Shown here: positions 20,772 to 33,991 of the stretch, piece by piece
Numbering within the stretch: position 1 is the first letter of the stretch
How the letters are laid out: each line of letters opens with the position of its first letter
NCBI RefSeq assembly: GCF_000715075.1
Contig: NC_134084.1
Location: 98,870,411-98,934,410, forward strand
Origin: Nicotiana tabacum
Taxonomy: Eukaryota; Streptophyta; Magnoliopsida; Solanales; Solanaceae
DNA length: 64,000 nt
Direction of reading: 5' to 3'
Notes under the pieces: generated by a model
Databases searched by the model: none
Seen by the model: the letters and a program-made list of their open reading frames with translations, nothing else
What the model was told of the DNA's origin: nothing
Position numbers and translations under genes: made by a program

Positions 20772-23700
20772 TAGCCTAGGGTCCCCAATCTCTATTTATG
20801 TTATTCCAATATAGGGTCTCTATTCCCTAGTTGATTTTATTTTGGACATAGAGTCTCCACTCCCTAGTCTGCTTTTCCAACACAGGGTCTCCACTCCCTA
20901 GTTGAATTTATTTTATACATAGGGTCTCCACTCCCTAGTCGCTTTTTCCAACAAAGAGTCGCCACTCCCTAGTTGAATTTATTTTAGACTTAGGGTCCCT
21001 ACTCCCTAGTTGCCTTTTCCAAAATAGGGTCTCCACTCCCTAGTTGATGTTTATTTTTAGACATTGGGTCTCCTCTCCCTAGTCGCCTTTCCAACATAGG
21101 GTCTCCACTCCCTAGTTGAGTTTATTTTTAGACATAGGGTCTCCACTCCCTAGTCTCCTTTCCAACATAGGGTCTCCACTCCCTAGTTGAATTTAATTTT
21201 TAGATATAGGGTCTCCACTCCCTAGTCACTTTTCCCAACATAGGGTCTCCACTCCCTAGTTGATTTTATTTTTAGACATAGGGTCACCACTCCCTAGTCG
21301 CCTTTTCAACATAGGGTCTCCACTTCCTAATCGAGTTTTATTTTAGACATATGGTCTCCACTCCCTAGTCGCTTTTCCAACATAGGATCTCCACTCCCTA
21401 GTTGATTTTTGGTATAGATATAGGGCTCCACTCTCTAGTCACCTTTTCTAACATAGGGTCTCCACTCCCTAGTTGAGTTTATTTTCAGACATATGGTCTC
21501 CAATCCCTAGTCGCCTTTTCCAACATAGGGTCTCCACTCCCTAGTTGAGTTTATTTTTAGACATAGGGTCTCCACTCCCTAGTTGCCTTTTCCAACATAG
21601 GGTCTCCACTCCCTAGTTGAGTTTATTTTTAGATATAGGGTCTCCACTCCCTAGTTGCCTTTTCCAATATAGAGTCCCCACTCCTTAGTTGAGTGTATTT
21701 TTAGACATAGGGTCTCCACTCCCTAGTCGCCTTTTCTAACATAGGGTCTCCACTCCCTAGTTGAGTTTATTTTTAGACATAGAGTCTCCACTCCCTAGTT
21801 GAGTTTATTTTTAGATATAGGGTCTCCACTCCCTAGTCGCCTTTTCCAACATAGGGTCTCCACTCCCTAGTTGATGTTTATTTTTAGACATTGGGTCTCC
21901 ACTCCCTTGTCGCCTTTCCAACATAGGGTCTTCATTCCCTAGTTGAGTTTATTCTTAGACATAGGGTCTCCACTTCATAATCTCGTTTCTAACATAAGGT
22001 CTCCACTCCCTAGTTGAGTTTTATTTTTAGATATAGGGTCTCCACTCCGTAGTTGCTTTTCCAAACATAGAGTCTCCACTTCCTAGTTGATTTTATTTTT
22101 AGACATAGGGTCTCCACTCCCTAGTCGCCTTTTCAACGTAGGGTCTCCACTCCCGAGTCGAGTTTTATTTTAGACATAGGGTCTCCACTCCCTAGTCGTT
22201 TTTCCAACATTGAGTCTCCACTCCCTAGTTGATTTTTGGTATAGATATTGGGCTCCAATCCCTAGTCACCTTTTCCAACATTGGGTCTCCACTCCCTAGT
22301 TGAGTTTATTTTTAGACATAGGGTCTCCATTCCCTAGTCGCATTCTCCAACATAGGGTCTCCACTCCGTAGTTGAGTTTATTTTTAGACATAGGGTCTCC
22401 ACTCTCTAGTCGCCTTTTCCAACATAGGGTGTCCACTCCCTAGTTGATTTTATTTTTACACATAGGGTCTCTACTCCCTAGTCGTTTTTCCAACATAGGG
22501 TATCCATTCCCTAGTTGATTTTTGGAATAGATGGCAGGGCTCCACTCCCTTGTCGCCTTTTCCAACATAAGGTCTCCACTCCCTACTTGAGTTTATTTTT
22601 AGACATAGGGTCTCCAATCCCTAGTCGCCTTTTCCAACATAGAGTCTCCACTTCCTAGTTGAGTTTATTTTTAGACATATGGCCTCCACTTCCTAGTTGC
22701 GTTTTCCAACATAGGGTCTCCACTCCCTAATTGAGTGTATTTTTAGACATAGGGTCTCTACTCCCTAGTTATCTTTTCCAACATAAGATCCTCACTCCCT
22801 AGTTGAGTGTATATTTAGACATAGGGTCTCAACTCCCTAGTTGCCTTTTCTAACATAGGGTCTTCACTCCCTAGTTGAGTTTATTTTTAGACATAGGGTC
22901 TCCACTCCCTAGTTGAGTTTATTTTTAGATATAGGGTCTTCACTCCCTAGTCGCCTTTTCCAACATAGGGTCTTCACTCCCTAGTTGATGTTTATTTTTA
23001 GACATTGGGTCTCCACTCCCTAGTCGCCTTTCCAACATAGGGTCTCCACTCCCTAGTTGAGTTTATTTTTAGACATAGGGTCTCCACTCTCTAGTCGCCT
23101 TTCCAACATAGGGTCTCCACTCCCTAGTTGAGTTTATTTTTAGACATAGGGTCTCCACTCCCTAGTATCCTTTCCAACATAAGATCTCTACTCCCTAGTT
23201 GAGTTTTTTATTTTTAGATATAGGGTCTCCACTCCCTAGTCACTTTTCCCAACATAGGGTCTCCACTCCCTAGTTGATTTTATTTTTAGACATAGGGTTA
23301 CCACTCCCTAGTCGCCTTTTCAACATAGGGTCTCCACTCCCTAATCGAGTTTTATTTTAGACATATGGTCTCCACTCCTTAGTCATTTTTCCAACATAGG
23401 ATCTCCACTCCCTAGTTGATTTTTGGTATAGATATAGGGCTCAACTCCCTAGTCACCTTTTCCAACATAGGGTCTCCACTCCCTAGTTGAGTTTATTTTC
23501 AGACATATGGTCTCCAATCCCTAGTCGCCTTTTCCAACATAGGGTCTCCACTCCCTAGTTGAGTTTATTTTTAGACATAGGGTCTCCACTCCCTAGTTGC
23601 CTTTTCCAACATAGGGTCTCCACTCCCTAGTTGAGTTTATTTTTAGATATAGGGTCTCCACTCCCTAGTTGCCTTTTCCAATATAGAGTCCCCACTCCCT

Positions 23701-26045
23701 AGTTGAGTGTATTTTTAGACATAGGGTCTCCATTCCCTAGTCGCCTTTCCAACATAGGGTCTCCACTCCCTAGTTGAGTTTATTTTTAGACATAGAGTCT
23801 CCACTCCCTAGTTGAGTTTATTTTTAGATATAGGGTCTCCACTCCCTAGTCGCCTTTTCCAACATAGGGTCTCCACTCCCTAGTTGATGTTTATTTTTAG
23901 ACATAGGGTCTCCACTCCCTAGTTGAGTTTATTTTTAGATATAGGGTCTCCACTTCATAATCTCGTTCCCAACATAGGGTCTCCACTCCCTAGTTGAGTT
24001 TCATTTTTAGATATAGGGTCTCCACTCCGTAGTTGCTTTTCCAAACATAGAGTCTCCACTTCCTAGTTGATTTTATTTTTAGACATAGGGTCTCTACTCC
24101 CTAGTCGCCTTTTCAACGTAAGGTGTCCACTCCCGAGTCGAGTTTTATTTTAGACATAGGGTCTCCACTCCCTAGTCATTTTTCCAACATTGAGTCTCCA
24201 ATCCCTAGTCGCTTTTTCCAACACAGGGTCTCCACTCCCTAGTTGAGTTTATTTTTAGACATAAGGTCTCCATTCCCTAGTCGCATTTTCCAACATAAGG
24301 TCTTCAATTCATAGTTGAGTTTATTTTTAGACATAGGGTCTCCACTCCATAGTCGACTTTTCCAATATAGGATCTTCACTCCCTAGTTGAGTTTAGTTTT
24401 AGACATAACCTCTCCAATCCCTAGTCGCCTTCTCCAACATAGGGTCTCCACTCCCTAGTTGAGTTTATTTTTAGACATAGGGTCTCCACTCCCTAGTCGC
24501 CTTTTCCAACATAGGGTGTCCACTCCCTAGTTGATTTTATTTTTGCACATAGGGTCTCTACACCCTAGTCGCTTTTCCAACATAGGGTCTCCACTCCCTA
24601 GTTGATTTTTGGTATAGATGGCAGGGCTCCACTCCCTTGTCGCCTTTTCCAACATAAGGTCTCCACTCCCTTCTTGAGTTTATTTTTAGACATAGGGTCT
24701 CCAATCGCTAGTCGCTTTTTCCAACATAGGGTCTCCACTTCCTAGTTGAGTTTATTTTTAGACATAGGGTCTACATTCCCTAGTCGCATTTTTCAACATA
24801 GGGTCTCCACTCCCTAGTCGAGTTTATTTTTAGACATAAGGTCTTCACTCCCTAGTCGCCTTTTCCAACGTAGGGTTTCTACTCCCTAGTTGAGTTTATT
24901 TTTAGACAAAGGGTCTCCACTACCTAGTCGCCTTTTCCAATATAGGGTCTCCACTGCCTAGTTGAGTTTATTTTTAGACATAGGATCTCCACTGCCTAGT
25001 CTTCTTATCCAACATAGGGTCTCCACTCCCTAGTTGAATTTATTTTAGGCATAGGGTCCCCAATCCCTAGTCACTTTTTCCAATATAGGGTCTCTACTCC
25101 CTAGTTGAGTTTATTTTTAGAAATAAGGTCTCCACTCCGTAGTCGCCTTTTTTAACATAGGGTCTCCACTCCCTAGTTGAGTTTATTTTTAGACATAGGA
25201 TCTCCACTCCCTAGTCGACTTTTCCAACATAGGATCTCCACTCCGTAGTTAAGTTTATTTTTAGACATATGGTCTTCACTCCCTAGTCGCCTTTTCCAAC
25301 ATAGGGTCTCCATTCCCTAGTTGAGTTTATTTTTAGACATAGGGTCTCCAATCCCTAGTCGCCTTTTCCTATATAGGGTCTCCACTTACTAGTTGAATTT
25401 ATTTTTAGACATAGGGTCTCCACTCTCTTGTCGCCTTTTCCAACATAGGGTCTCCACTCCCTAATTGAGTTTATTTTTAGACATAGGGTCTCCACTCCCT
25501 AGTCGCTTTTTCCAACATTGGGTCTCCACTCCCTAGTTGAGTTTATTTTTAGACATAGGGTCTCCACTCCCTAGTCGCCTTTTCTAACATAGGGTCTCCA
25601 CTCCCTAGTTGAGTTTATTTTTAGACATAGGGTCTTCACTCCCTAGTCGCATTTTCCAACTTAGGGTGTCCACTCCCTAGTTGATGTTTATTTTTAGACA
25701 AAGGGTCTTCACTCCCTAGTCGCCTTTCCAACATAGAGTCTCCACTCCCTAGTTGAGTTTATTTTTAGACTTAGGGTCTCCACTCCCTAGTCTCCTTTCC
25801 AACATAGGATTTCCACTCCCTAGTTGAATTTTTCTTTTAGATATACGGTCTCCACTCCCTAGTCGCTTTTCCTAACATATGGTCTCCACTCCCTAGTTGA
25901 TTTTATTCTTAGATATAGGGTCTCCACTCCCTATTCTCCTTTTGAACATAGGGTCTCCACTCCCTAGTCCCTTTTCCAACATAGGGTCTTCACTCCCTAA
26001 TTGATTTTTGGTATAGATATAGGGCTCCACTCCCTAATCTCTTTT
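20772..26045 (+). repeat. Ogre-A 3' tandem array, 72-bp dimeric unit (~73 copies)
   Basis: The basic unit is two related half-units of about 40 and 32 bp that share CATAGGGTCTCCACTCCC followed by TAGT. One half ends TTGAGTTTATTTTTAGA, the other CGCCTTTTCCAA. Variant units (for example GATTTTTGGTATAGATA at 21404, 22231, 23418 and 26000) recur in the same order about 2.0-2.1 kb apart (21404 to 23418, 22517 to 24604), showing block duplications within the array. There are no open frames of note. Tandem arrays in this position are known from Ogre/Tat 3' UTRs. Confidence 0.92.
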
Positions 26046-26809
26046 TCCCAAGGATACATAATCCTGATTTTATTGCTTTCAATAAAAAAATAGTTTAGAT
26101 TTTGTTACAAATAGCTCACGATATTTTCCTAGTGAAAACTTGGGTAGAAAAATTTCGTTTGTTTGTTTGTTTGTTTTGGTGCCTAAACAGATTTTCATCG
26201 TGAGGCACAAGGTTTGAGATGACCAAACGAGGAAGACTCAACCCAAATAAAAGAAAAGAAGAAACAAGAAAAGAAGTTGAACTCAAGATGCAGAAGCGGA
26301 GAAAAGATGCGGACTACTCAAAATTTGATTGAAGTCACAAGCTTTCCAAGTCCCGCCTTGATCCGAAAAATCTGAAGAAGAATGAATTGGACGCTGCAGC
26401 TAACGAGCATCAAGATTCAGATCAGAGTCTCCAGGAAGAACCATCCAAGACTCAAGATCAGACTTCAGAAGATTTATAGATAGAAATCTTGTAACCCGTA
26501 GTTGATAGGCTTAGCTAGTTTAGCTTTTTATTTTTCATTATGGTGTAATAAGGAGCTTAGCAAGCAGAAACAGCAGCAACAGTAGTTAAATCACAGTTTC
26601 TCGGTAGTCCCATCTACCAAAACTTTCAGAACTATATTGACCTGATTCCTTTACAGCCAAGGATATGTAGGCAACCTCTGAAGCAAGGTTTGGTCAGGCT
26701 CTTTCCAAAAATGCTTCTCATGGAGTTTCAAATGGGCAAAAATCCCTCATAATTAATCATTTTATCTTTGCCCGAAAATCCATCATATTTCCGAGCAAAG
26801 AGGGGCAAC
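26046..26809 (+). other. Ogre-A 3' UTR with motif M3 and polypurine tract
   Basis: Noncoding sequence between the array and the 3' LTR. A (GTTT)n run is at about 26157-26175. Structured motif M3 lies at about 26628-26695: ACTATAT with ATATGTAG, and AACCT (26673-26677) with AGGTT (26686-26690). The polypurine tract GCAAAGAGGGGCAAC at 26795-26809 directly precedes the LTR. Confidence 0.7.
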
Positions 26810-29800
26810 TGTGAGCATGTGATTTTTGCTCTATATGAAATACTCCTACAGAATCCCAAGGAAATAGATTTTTATTTTAATTATTAGCCATTTTAGGAAT
26901 TTTGTAGAATTTTCTTAATTATTTGATTTTTTCTTTTCTATGCATGTTTAATTTTTATTTAAATCATGAAAATACAAAAATACTCTATATTTGCATTTAG
27001 GATTTATTTTTACATTTTTAGGTTAATTAGTAAGTTAGTTGTTTTATAAAAATGAAAAAATCACAAAAAATGACTCACTTTGCATTTTAATCTTTTAATT
27101 TTAAATTCTATAGTTCTTCTTTTAATTTAGGAGTTAATTAATTTTTGTAAATACTGTGATGAGTAATTAGATTAATTTGGTAAAATTATTTTAATTTAAG
27201 AGTTAATTTGGTTTGTCAATTAATTTGAAAAGAAAAAAAGAAAATTTGGAAATTGGAAAAAAGAAAAGGAGAATCAGAAAAGGCTGTTGATTTTGGGCCA
27301 ATTTGTCACAGCCCAAACGAATTTCCCCCCAAACCTATTCCAGATCCGGCCCAAACCATGCCCCAACCCGGTCCAGCTTTGCCTTCAAATCAAATGACAC
27401 CGTTTTGACCCCCTACCATTTCAACCGTTGGATCAGTTAGATCTAACGGACCGGAACTCCTCACCTTATCCTAATATATATGTCCGAACAAGCCTTAACC
27501 CCCCCAGTTTCATCGGCTTCCCTTTCACAACCCTCAGACCCTCTTAACACAAACCCTAGCGCTGTTCTAAATTCCTCACCATCTCCAATGGCGGCGCAAC
27601 CTTAATCCGCCCCAAATTAACACCACACCATCCCCGTGCCTTCCTCTTCCTAAACTCCAAAGCAATGTCCCTCGAATCCCTCTCAACCCTCTCCAATTTT
27701 GGATCTAATACTAGTACCAAAACCCTAATTCACTCCAAACCCGCCTAAATTAGCATCCTACAGTCCCCAAGTTTCCCCAAACCTAAAGCCCTTGATGTTT
27801 TTTCCCAAGTAAGTTTTAGAGTGCGCCAGATGTGGAATTCAAGTCTTGACCTAATTTCTGTCAAAGTTTTTCACACATCAAGGCTTGAAGCTTGCCCTGA
27901 TAGGGCACTCCTGACTAAGGGTTTTCATTAGGGTAAGCTTCTGGTCTTGATGAAGCAGTTCGAGTGACCATATTGTTCATCCGTGATTTTTGACTAATAC
28001 TTCCGTTTGGTCAGTCAGCCTTTTCTTCTTCTTTTCCTCGTTAATTAGTTGCATATTTCTGTTTCTTCTTGTTTCTTACTTCTTCTTTTGTTAGTTCAAG
28101 TCGATCTCTAATTGCATGATTAGATTTAGGTCATATTAGTTTATACTGATATTAGCATAATGATGTAATTAATAGTTTCTTTTAGTACTTTTGATTTCAT
28201 GTCTACCTTTTGCTCCATTCTCATTTTTGTCTTGCTCCTTTAGAATTTTGATGGCCGGAGTTTCAGAATTCTGTTGGTTTGATTGTTTATGGTTTGTGGT
28301 CTTTGGACCATAAATTGGGTTTCATAGTTCAGAAGCCCGAAGGAAAAAGGGAGGGATTCAGGTATGCTAGGGTCTAGCCCAGTTAGTGGTACTTTCTGAA
28401 GGTAAATAACAAAGGCTTAAAGGGTATTTATGATATTTTTATAGAGGGAATCATTTATAACTACCTAGGAAGCTACTAAAAAAATGGGTAATAGGGCCGA
28501 CTTAACAAACATGTTAGAATTTGGGTTCTAAAATGAACAAAATAAAAATTGGGGTAGGGGCAATTGGTAAAGCTTAAAATCAATTTGGTTGCCCTAAAAC
28601 CCTGCTTATAAAAAGATCACTTCCTGCATTTTTCTAGAGGGATCAGAATACACAGTTTAGAAAATGGCTGAAAAATACATAGTTTCAGAATTGAAAAAGA
28701 GATTTAGATGCTAAATATTGAGAAACGGCTAAGAAATATGCTCTGAAAATACAGAAGTTCTTGCATCATTTTGAGGTAAAAAATTACTGGAATTGAGTTT
28801 TAGTCTCATTGTTAGCATTAGTTAAAGAGTTTCAAAGGCTTTTCTTGAACTATTTGGTATGCAAAATGGTATAAGGAAGCTCGTTTTGCTGTGTTGATAT
28901 GTTGAAGTGCATTTCTCTTTTGCGGCTGATTCCTTCACTTTGCTTTTGCTATAATCTTCTCAGGTATCTCTTGGACCCTACGAATGTATGAGATGCAATT
29001 TTGAAGTCATGTAATCAATTTGAGCACTCATAGATGAGTGTAAATGTGTTGAATGTTAAGCTCTGTTCTCTGAAGACTATTTATATGTTTTTTCCTTATC
29101 GAATTAGCTTGTTATGTAATTTATTATAACTATGCTGTTGACAGCACCTTTTAGGGGTTGTGTTTAGAGTTTAGTTTTGTCACCTTGGCTTTAATTGGTT
29201 TGAACTATCCCTGTCATGTACTCAATTTGGAATGCTGCAACATGGGTTATTTTAGACGAGTAGTATCTTCTTTTGTGAGGTTTTGATTGAATTGTTTCAA
29301 ACTAATAGTGATAATCAGTCTACAATGAGCCTTTCTCATAGTCTTGCTATTTTAGATGTTGGTTTTAATGTTCAAACAAACTCAGGCATTACTGTTGTAT
29401 TTTGATATTTAGTTTGAATGTTTAAAGCACTCTACTATTAGAATCACTATGTATATGAATTCAACATTGATGAGTAGTAGTTCTAATTTAAAAAAATGTA
29501 TGCTGCTTGTGTGTTCATTGAGCAGGTAATGTTTTGTTCTGCAATTTAAAGTAAATTAGATGGTGAATCTTTTGCTTGGGTTGATGAAATCAATTAGTCT
29601 AATGTAAAATTAATGTTGATTAATCCAAGTATAATAGGTGAGCCACATCCCTTAAAATATTAGGCCATTTAAGTGGCTCAAATGAGATTGTTGGGCCCAA
29701 GTCAGGCTCGCCGTCTTCAGTTTTCAATTTTTCATTCAGAATTTACCTCTAGGACCAAAGCCTTGGCGCTTCTTTTCAGTAGTTGGAGCCTTTTGACTTT

Positions 29801-30783
29801 GGCGGCCCAAAGGATTAAACGTTGGTCCATTCTATTAGAATAATTCGCTACCCAATTTGCTTATAGTTAATAATTCCTTCTAAGTTCTAACCTTTACGAA
29901 TGCAAGTGCCATTGGGCCTGATTGAAAAAATGATTTTTTTATTAGATTGGGGTGTGCCATATTAACGAAGCCAATAATTTATGGCCCTCACAAGATTAGA
30001 TTAAGAAATTATTTTTAATAGAAGTAATTTGAGGCGCGCCATGCCAAATAAAACTCCTAAGCCCATGGCCCTCACAAAACTAGTTAGCTTTTTATAGAAA
30101 TTTGAGGTGTGCTATTTTCATTAGGTAACCCATGGCCCTCATGTAATCAATACTAACTCTTTTAAAAATCGAGGTGTGCCATCAATCAAATTTTCCATGG
30201 CCCTCGCAAATATTGTTTTTAATTTGAACCTTCGTAGTTGCTTTAGGCGCGCTCTTTAAATTGACTTTCTTTTAATTATTAAATTTGGGTGTATATTTCA
30301 TGTGACCCAATTTCAATTCTCAACAATGTTAAATAGAACGTGTCGCGAACCGTGAGTGCATTTCATGTGGCGTGGTTCAAGGCATATTTTAAATAACGTT
30401 GAATCTTCCTAAAAGCGTTTTAAAATAATTAAAAGCGGTTAATAAGTTAAAAATGCACAATAGTTTAAAACATGTAATAAATCGGATAATAGGCCAATTT
30501 TAATAGTTTAAGCGACCGTGCTAGAACCACGGAACCCGGGAATGCCTAACACCTTCTCCCGGGTTAACAAAATTCCTTATCTAGAATTTCTGGTTCGCAG
30601 ACTTTAAAATGAAAGTCGAATTTCCTCGATTTGGGATTTAAAATAAACTGGTGACTGGGAACACCAATTAAACTATTCCAAATGGTGACTCTGAATTAAA
30701 TAAATAATCCTATTTCGAATAATGTCACTTTAATTGGAAAAACTCTCATATGCTCTCGGGGTGATAAAAAAGGAGGTGTGACA
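26810..30783 (+). repeat. Ogre-A 3' LTR
   Basis: Begins TGTGAGCATGTG and ends GTGTGACA, aligned with 6861-10856. The TATA-like TATAAAAAG is at 28607. A few percent of sites differ from the 5' LTR by eye, plus small indels. Confidence 0.9.
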
Positions 30784-30831
30784 AACAAGGATTTGGTCCA
30801 TAGTTTAGGGGGTAACTTATGTATTTTGCCA

Positions 30832-32080
30832 TTTCTAAAATACAATACTGCTTGTTTCACAGCATCTTCATCGTTATGAAAGCCCCAATCCTTATTGTTA
30901 AAACAATTTAGCAAAGCAGCTTTTTCACAGTTTTAGCTCCTCCAAAATATGTCTCCACAAGCATGTTAGGCTTCTTTGTGTCAAGAGTAAAATCTGCTTC
31001 ATCACCAACACAATTTAATCTAGTAACTATAGCAAACTCCCTAAGTGTAAAACGCTATGTGGTACCATTTACATGTATCATAATTACATCAAGAGAACTT
31101 TATTTTAATTCTCGCACCATGAAGCACCTGAAAAAATGTGCTTGAACCTCACAATACTACATATGGAGAAATATACCAAAACAGGTTTGACCAAAGAGTT
31201 TATACTGTTGTATGGTAAGTTTTTCTCTGAGGTTTGAGATTATATTAGTGTTAGTGTAGCAACATATGTGTGGCAACGCGGTAGGAGGGTATTTAACAAA
31301 GAATTTCAATTCCTGCATACAACGCCACAAAAGATGATATTAACTACCTAATAAAATTAAATCATCTCAATATGAATACAGAAAGGACATATACAGATGC
31401 AAATATATGAAATTTCTGCAAAAATTAATATACACATGCCATTACATAAAGTATACATTGTATAAGAAAATGAAGCATGTGATGTATCAAATTTAAATTT
31501 TTGAATACAACATAAAATAGTAGATACATGCTTGAAAAAATACATTACAAAAATTAGAATAGGTTAAGGGATGAATTCTAATACAGTTAAATACAACTAC
31601 AACTACAATCAAAGACCGTACGAAACAAATACAATGTATCAAGCAAAAAAAAATATTACAAAGGTATAATGTATAAAATAAAAAAAATCCATACCTTGTA
31701 TAGGTAAAAGTAAAACTCGTAGATATATAAATACAAATGAAAGGCACAAAATACATGTATCTATAAATTAAAAAACATATACATCGCCTTCTCCTTCAAC
31801 ATTTTCGAATGCTCGCCTTCAGCGACATATTTTTTCTTGCTCCCGGAAGCGACATCGTTGATTTTTATCCTCTTTTCAATACTTGTATTGTGTACGGAAA
31901 CTTTTGAAACTTCAATAACCTCTGGTCTTTTGCTTCGCCTCTCGGCTGCCATGGCAGAAATAGAGCCTGCAAATACAACTAATTCTTGAGTAATACGAAA
32001 TCAAAAGATGACCCATTAAAATTGAGGGAAGTAGTGGGTATACCTCGAGTTACCCTCTTCGGAATGCTTAAGTCAGCCAT
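30832..32080 (-). pseudogene. DUF1985-type gene fragment (possible Mutator-borne capture)
   Basis: Exon 1 (32080-32044) reads MADLSIPKRVTR. A GT-AG intron separates it from exon 2 (31966 down to about 31780), SISAMAAERRSKRPEVI and onward, Lys/Ser-rich. A downstream segment (about 31095-30832) reads HVNGTT, then a stop, then RFTLREFAIVTRLNC and, after a frameshift, LLNCFNNKDWGFHNDEDAV. The pattern xVNGTxLRFxLREFAIVTxLNC is that of DUF1985, often linked to Ulp1-protease transposon genes in plants. It is cut off at 30832 by the repeat that later received Ogre-A. Region 31150-31760 is AT-rich, probably intronic, with no recognisable gene. Confidence 0.55.
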
Positions 32081-32373
32081 TAAAGTCTAAAATTATACTC
32101 TCTTCGCAAAACCCTAACAAAGGCTGAAATTGAATTACTTAGTATTGAGAAATAGAAGAATGAAAATGAACTAAGCAACAACTCCCAAAACCTTTACCTA
32201 TTTGGGAGGGAGCACGATTTAGGGAAAATCGTGCTTGAAAACTGTACTGGTCAAAATTCGGCAACTCGGCAACTACAGATAAGTCGTGATGCGGATAGGT
32301 CGATCACAGCATTATAACGAAGGGGTTGCCTTCGTAGTGATCACTGCCAGGAATGCATAAACAAAGTTGCAAT
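32081..32373. other. No recognised feature
   Basis: Sequence upstream of the DUF1985-type gene and before the LTR of element F. It contains a short inverted pair CACGATTT/AAATCGTG near 32212-32240, and nothing else that I can support. Confidence 0.4.
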
Positions 32374-33991
32374 TGTAACGGTAGGACTGACTTAGAAAAG
32401 GACACTAGGAATATTCCCTTGGATATTCCTTATATTTTACTTTTTAGGGTTTCTTGGGAATATCCCTTATAAATAGCAAGAGATAGAGAACAAAAAGGGG
32501 ATCTTTACTTTTTGAGAGGAACACATTGTAAAGGTTGACTAAAGAGAATATACAAAGTTGTCTTATTCATTGATTGCATTATTCAAGCACACGTTGTTCA
32601 ATCTTTGTTCATAAGATCCAAAGATTCTATATCCACCTTCATTTCTCATCCTTCCACGTCACTGATAGAAGAAAGGAACATCCCAATCATACAATAAATG
32701 GGTGGTAGATCCTTTCTTATTATACTTATTGTCATTATCTACATTTATTACATGTTATAATATTTGTGGTCAATCATTGATTACTAAATCCGTTATTTAA
32801 TGCTCTTGAACACTATTCGTCTTGTGAATATCTTGTTGTATTTGATCTAGAATTTACTAATTCAACTAATATTCACTCTTTAACTCATCATTAATTAGTT
32901 TAACTAAAAGGTTTAACACTTTTTTTGTCAAACAATTTGGGCGCCGTCTGTGAGGAGGTTTAAGTTGAAATTTTAGTTCCTTCTAGATTATAAAAAAGGA
33001 CAACCATCTCTTCTTCGTTTGCACAAAATAACGATGGCAGGAAAAGGAGATGCAAGACAGAAAGCAATAGCAGGTGTCACTACCAACATTTTGAACACCA
33101 TCAACGAAGATGATAGGGAAGACAATGAGAACATGACACCAAGTGCTACACCCGACGGAGTGATTCACCTCCCCCTCATGAAAGTGTAACTGTTTCACGC
33201 GAGAGGGGAGCGTCCACGTCCACAACTGAGGAAGCACCACCAGCAGTGAAAAAATTATTGGATGAGTGGCTGAAAAGTACTCTAAACAACATACTCGACA
33301 AACCCATTCAAAGGAAGAATAGAAATACCGCGCAAACAGATGCCACAATGACCACCGGCGAACAGCCCACCCCCCAAATAGGTAGCACCCACACTGCAAT
33401 TGATGCAGGCAATGACGCACTAACATCCATTCAAAAGAAAATGGAAGAAATAGAAAATGAAAATAAAGCACTCCGCGACCAGATGAGAGAACATCAAGAA
33501 AGGGTAGATAAGATACCAGGCGCCCCGAAACTGCTACCAAAGCGGGATGTCGACCGATTCGTTGAACAACCGTATAGCGAAGAGGCAGCCCCACATGACA
33601 TACCAAAGACCTTCAAAATGCCACCATATTTGAAGATATATGATGGCACCACAGATCTGGAAGATCACATCACACACTACGTCACAACAATAAGGAGTAA
33701 TGACCTATCAAAGGAAAAAGTACTGTCAATACTACTAAAAAAGTTCGACAAAACGTTAACTAGGGGAGCCTTAACTTGGTACTCACAACTACCATCACGG
33801 TTTATAATAATGTTCGAAGAAATGGCCGACAAATTTGTCATCGCCCACGCCGGAGCTAAGAAAGCGGAGGCCAGGGTAAACGACATATTCGTCGTTAGGC
33901 AATTGCCAGGCGAGGGACTCAAGGACTTCCTCGCTCGATTTAACAGGGTAAGAGTGATCTTGCCAAACGTATCAGAAAGGATGGCGATAGC
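32374..33991 (+). mobile_element. Element F: 5' LTR, PBS and partial gag of a Ty3/gypsy element, cut by Ogre-B
   Basis: A probable LTR runs from about 32374 (TGTAACGGTAGG) to 32930 or 32934 (TGTCA or AACA), with a TATAAATAG box at about 32468. PBS TTTGGGCGCCGTCTGTGAGG (about 32936-32955) resembles the tRNA-Asp type used by Tat/Athila-like elements. Gag follows and stops abruptly at 33991, where the Ogre-B LTR starts. The LTR start is a guess because the 3' LTR is not in the window. Confidence 0.6.
33034..33991 (+). pseudogene. Element F gag, frameshifted and truncated by Ogre-B
   Basis: Starts MAGKGDARQK at 33034 and goes out of frame at about 33180. The main frame resumes at 33246, with a coiled-coil-like segment (EEIENENKALRDQMREHQER) and the retrotransposon gag domain: PYLKIYDGTTDLEDHI, TRGALTWYSQLPS, FEEMADKFVIAH, VRQLPGEGLKDFLARF. 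The frame breaks off after ERMAIAV where Ogre-B begins. Capsid C-terminus, zinc knuckle and pol are not in the window. Confidence 0.8.

Larger units (their letters stand above)
6861..30783 (+). mobile_element. Ogre-A: full-length, decayed Ogre/Tat-lineage LTR retrotransposon (23.9 kb)
   Basis: The order is 5' LTR 6861-10856, PBS, leader, ORF1 (12035-14090), gag-protease (14708-18334), intron-like spacer, RT-RNase H (18528-20497), tandem array (20772-26045), 3' UTR, PPT (26795-26809) and 3' LTR 26810-30783. Flanking AACAG (6856-6860) and AACAA (30784-30788) are a near-perfect 5-bp target-site duplication. The giant LTRs, an extra ORF before gag, an intron-like gap between protease and RT, and 3' tandem repeats are the known hallmarks of Ogre elements. 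All ORFs carry stops or frameshifts, and the integrase is absent. In a 330-bp LTR stretch I counted about 16 differences (about 5%), suggesting an insertion a few million years old. Confidence 0.9.

Noticed and set aside
20772..26045. Regular repeats that might suggest a CRISPR array
   Set aside because: Units are contiguous with no unique spacers, diverge gradually, and lie in a plant retrotransposon 3' region.
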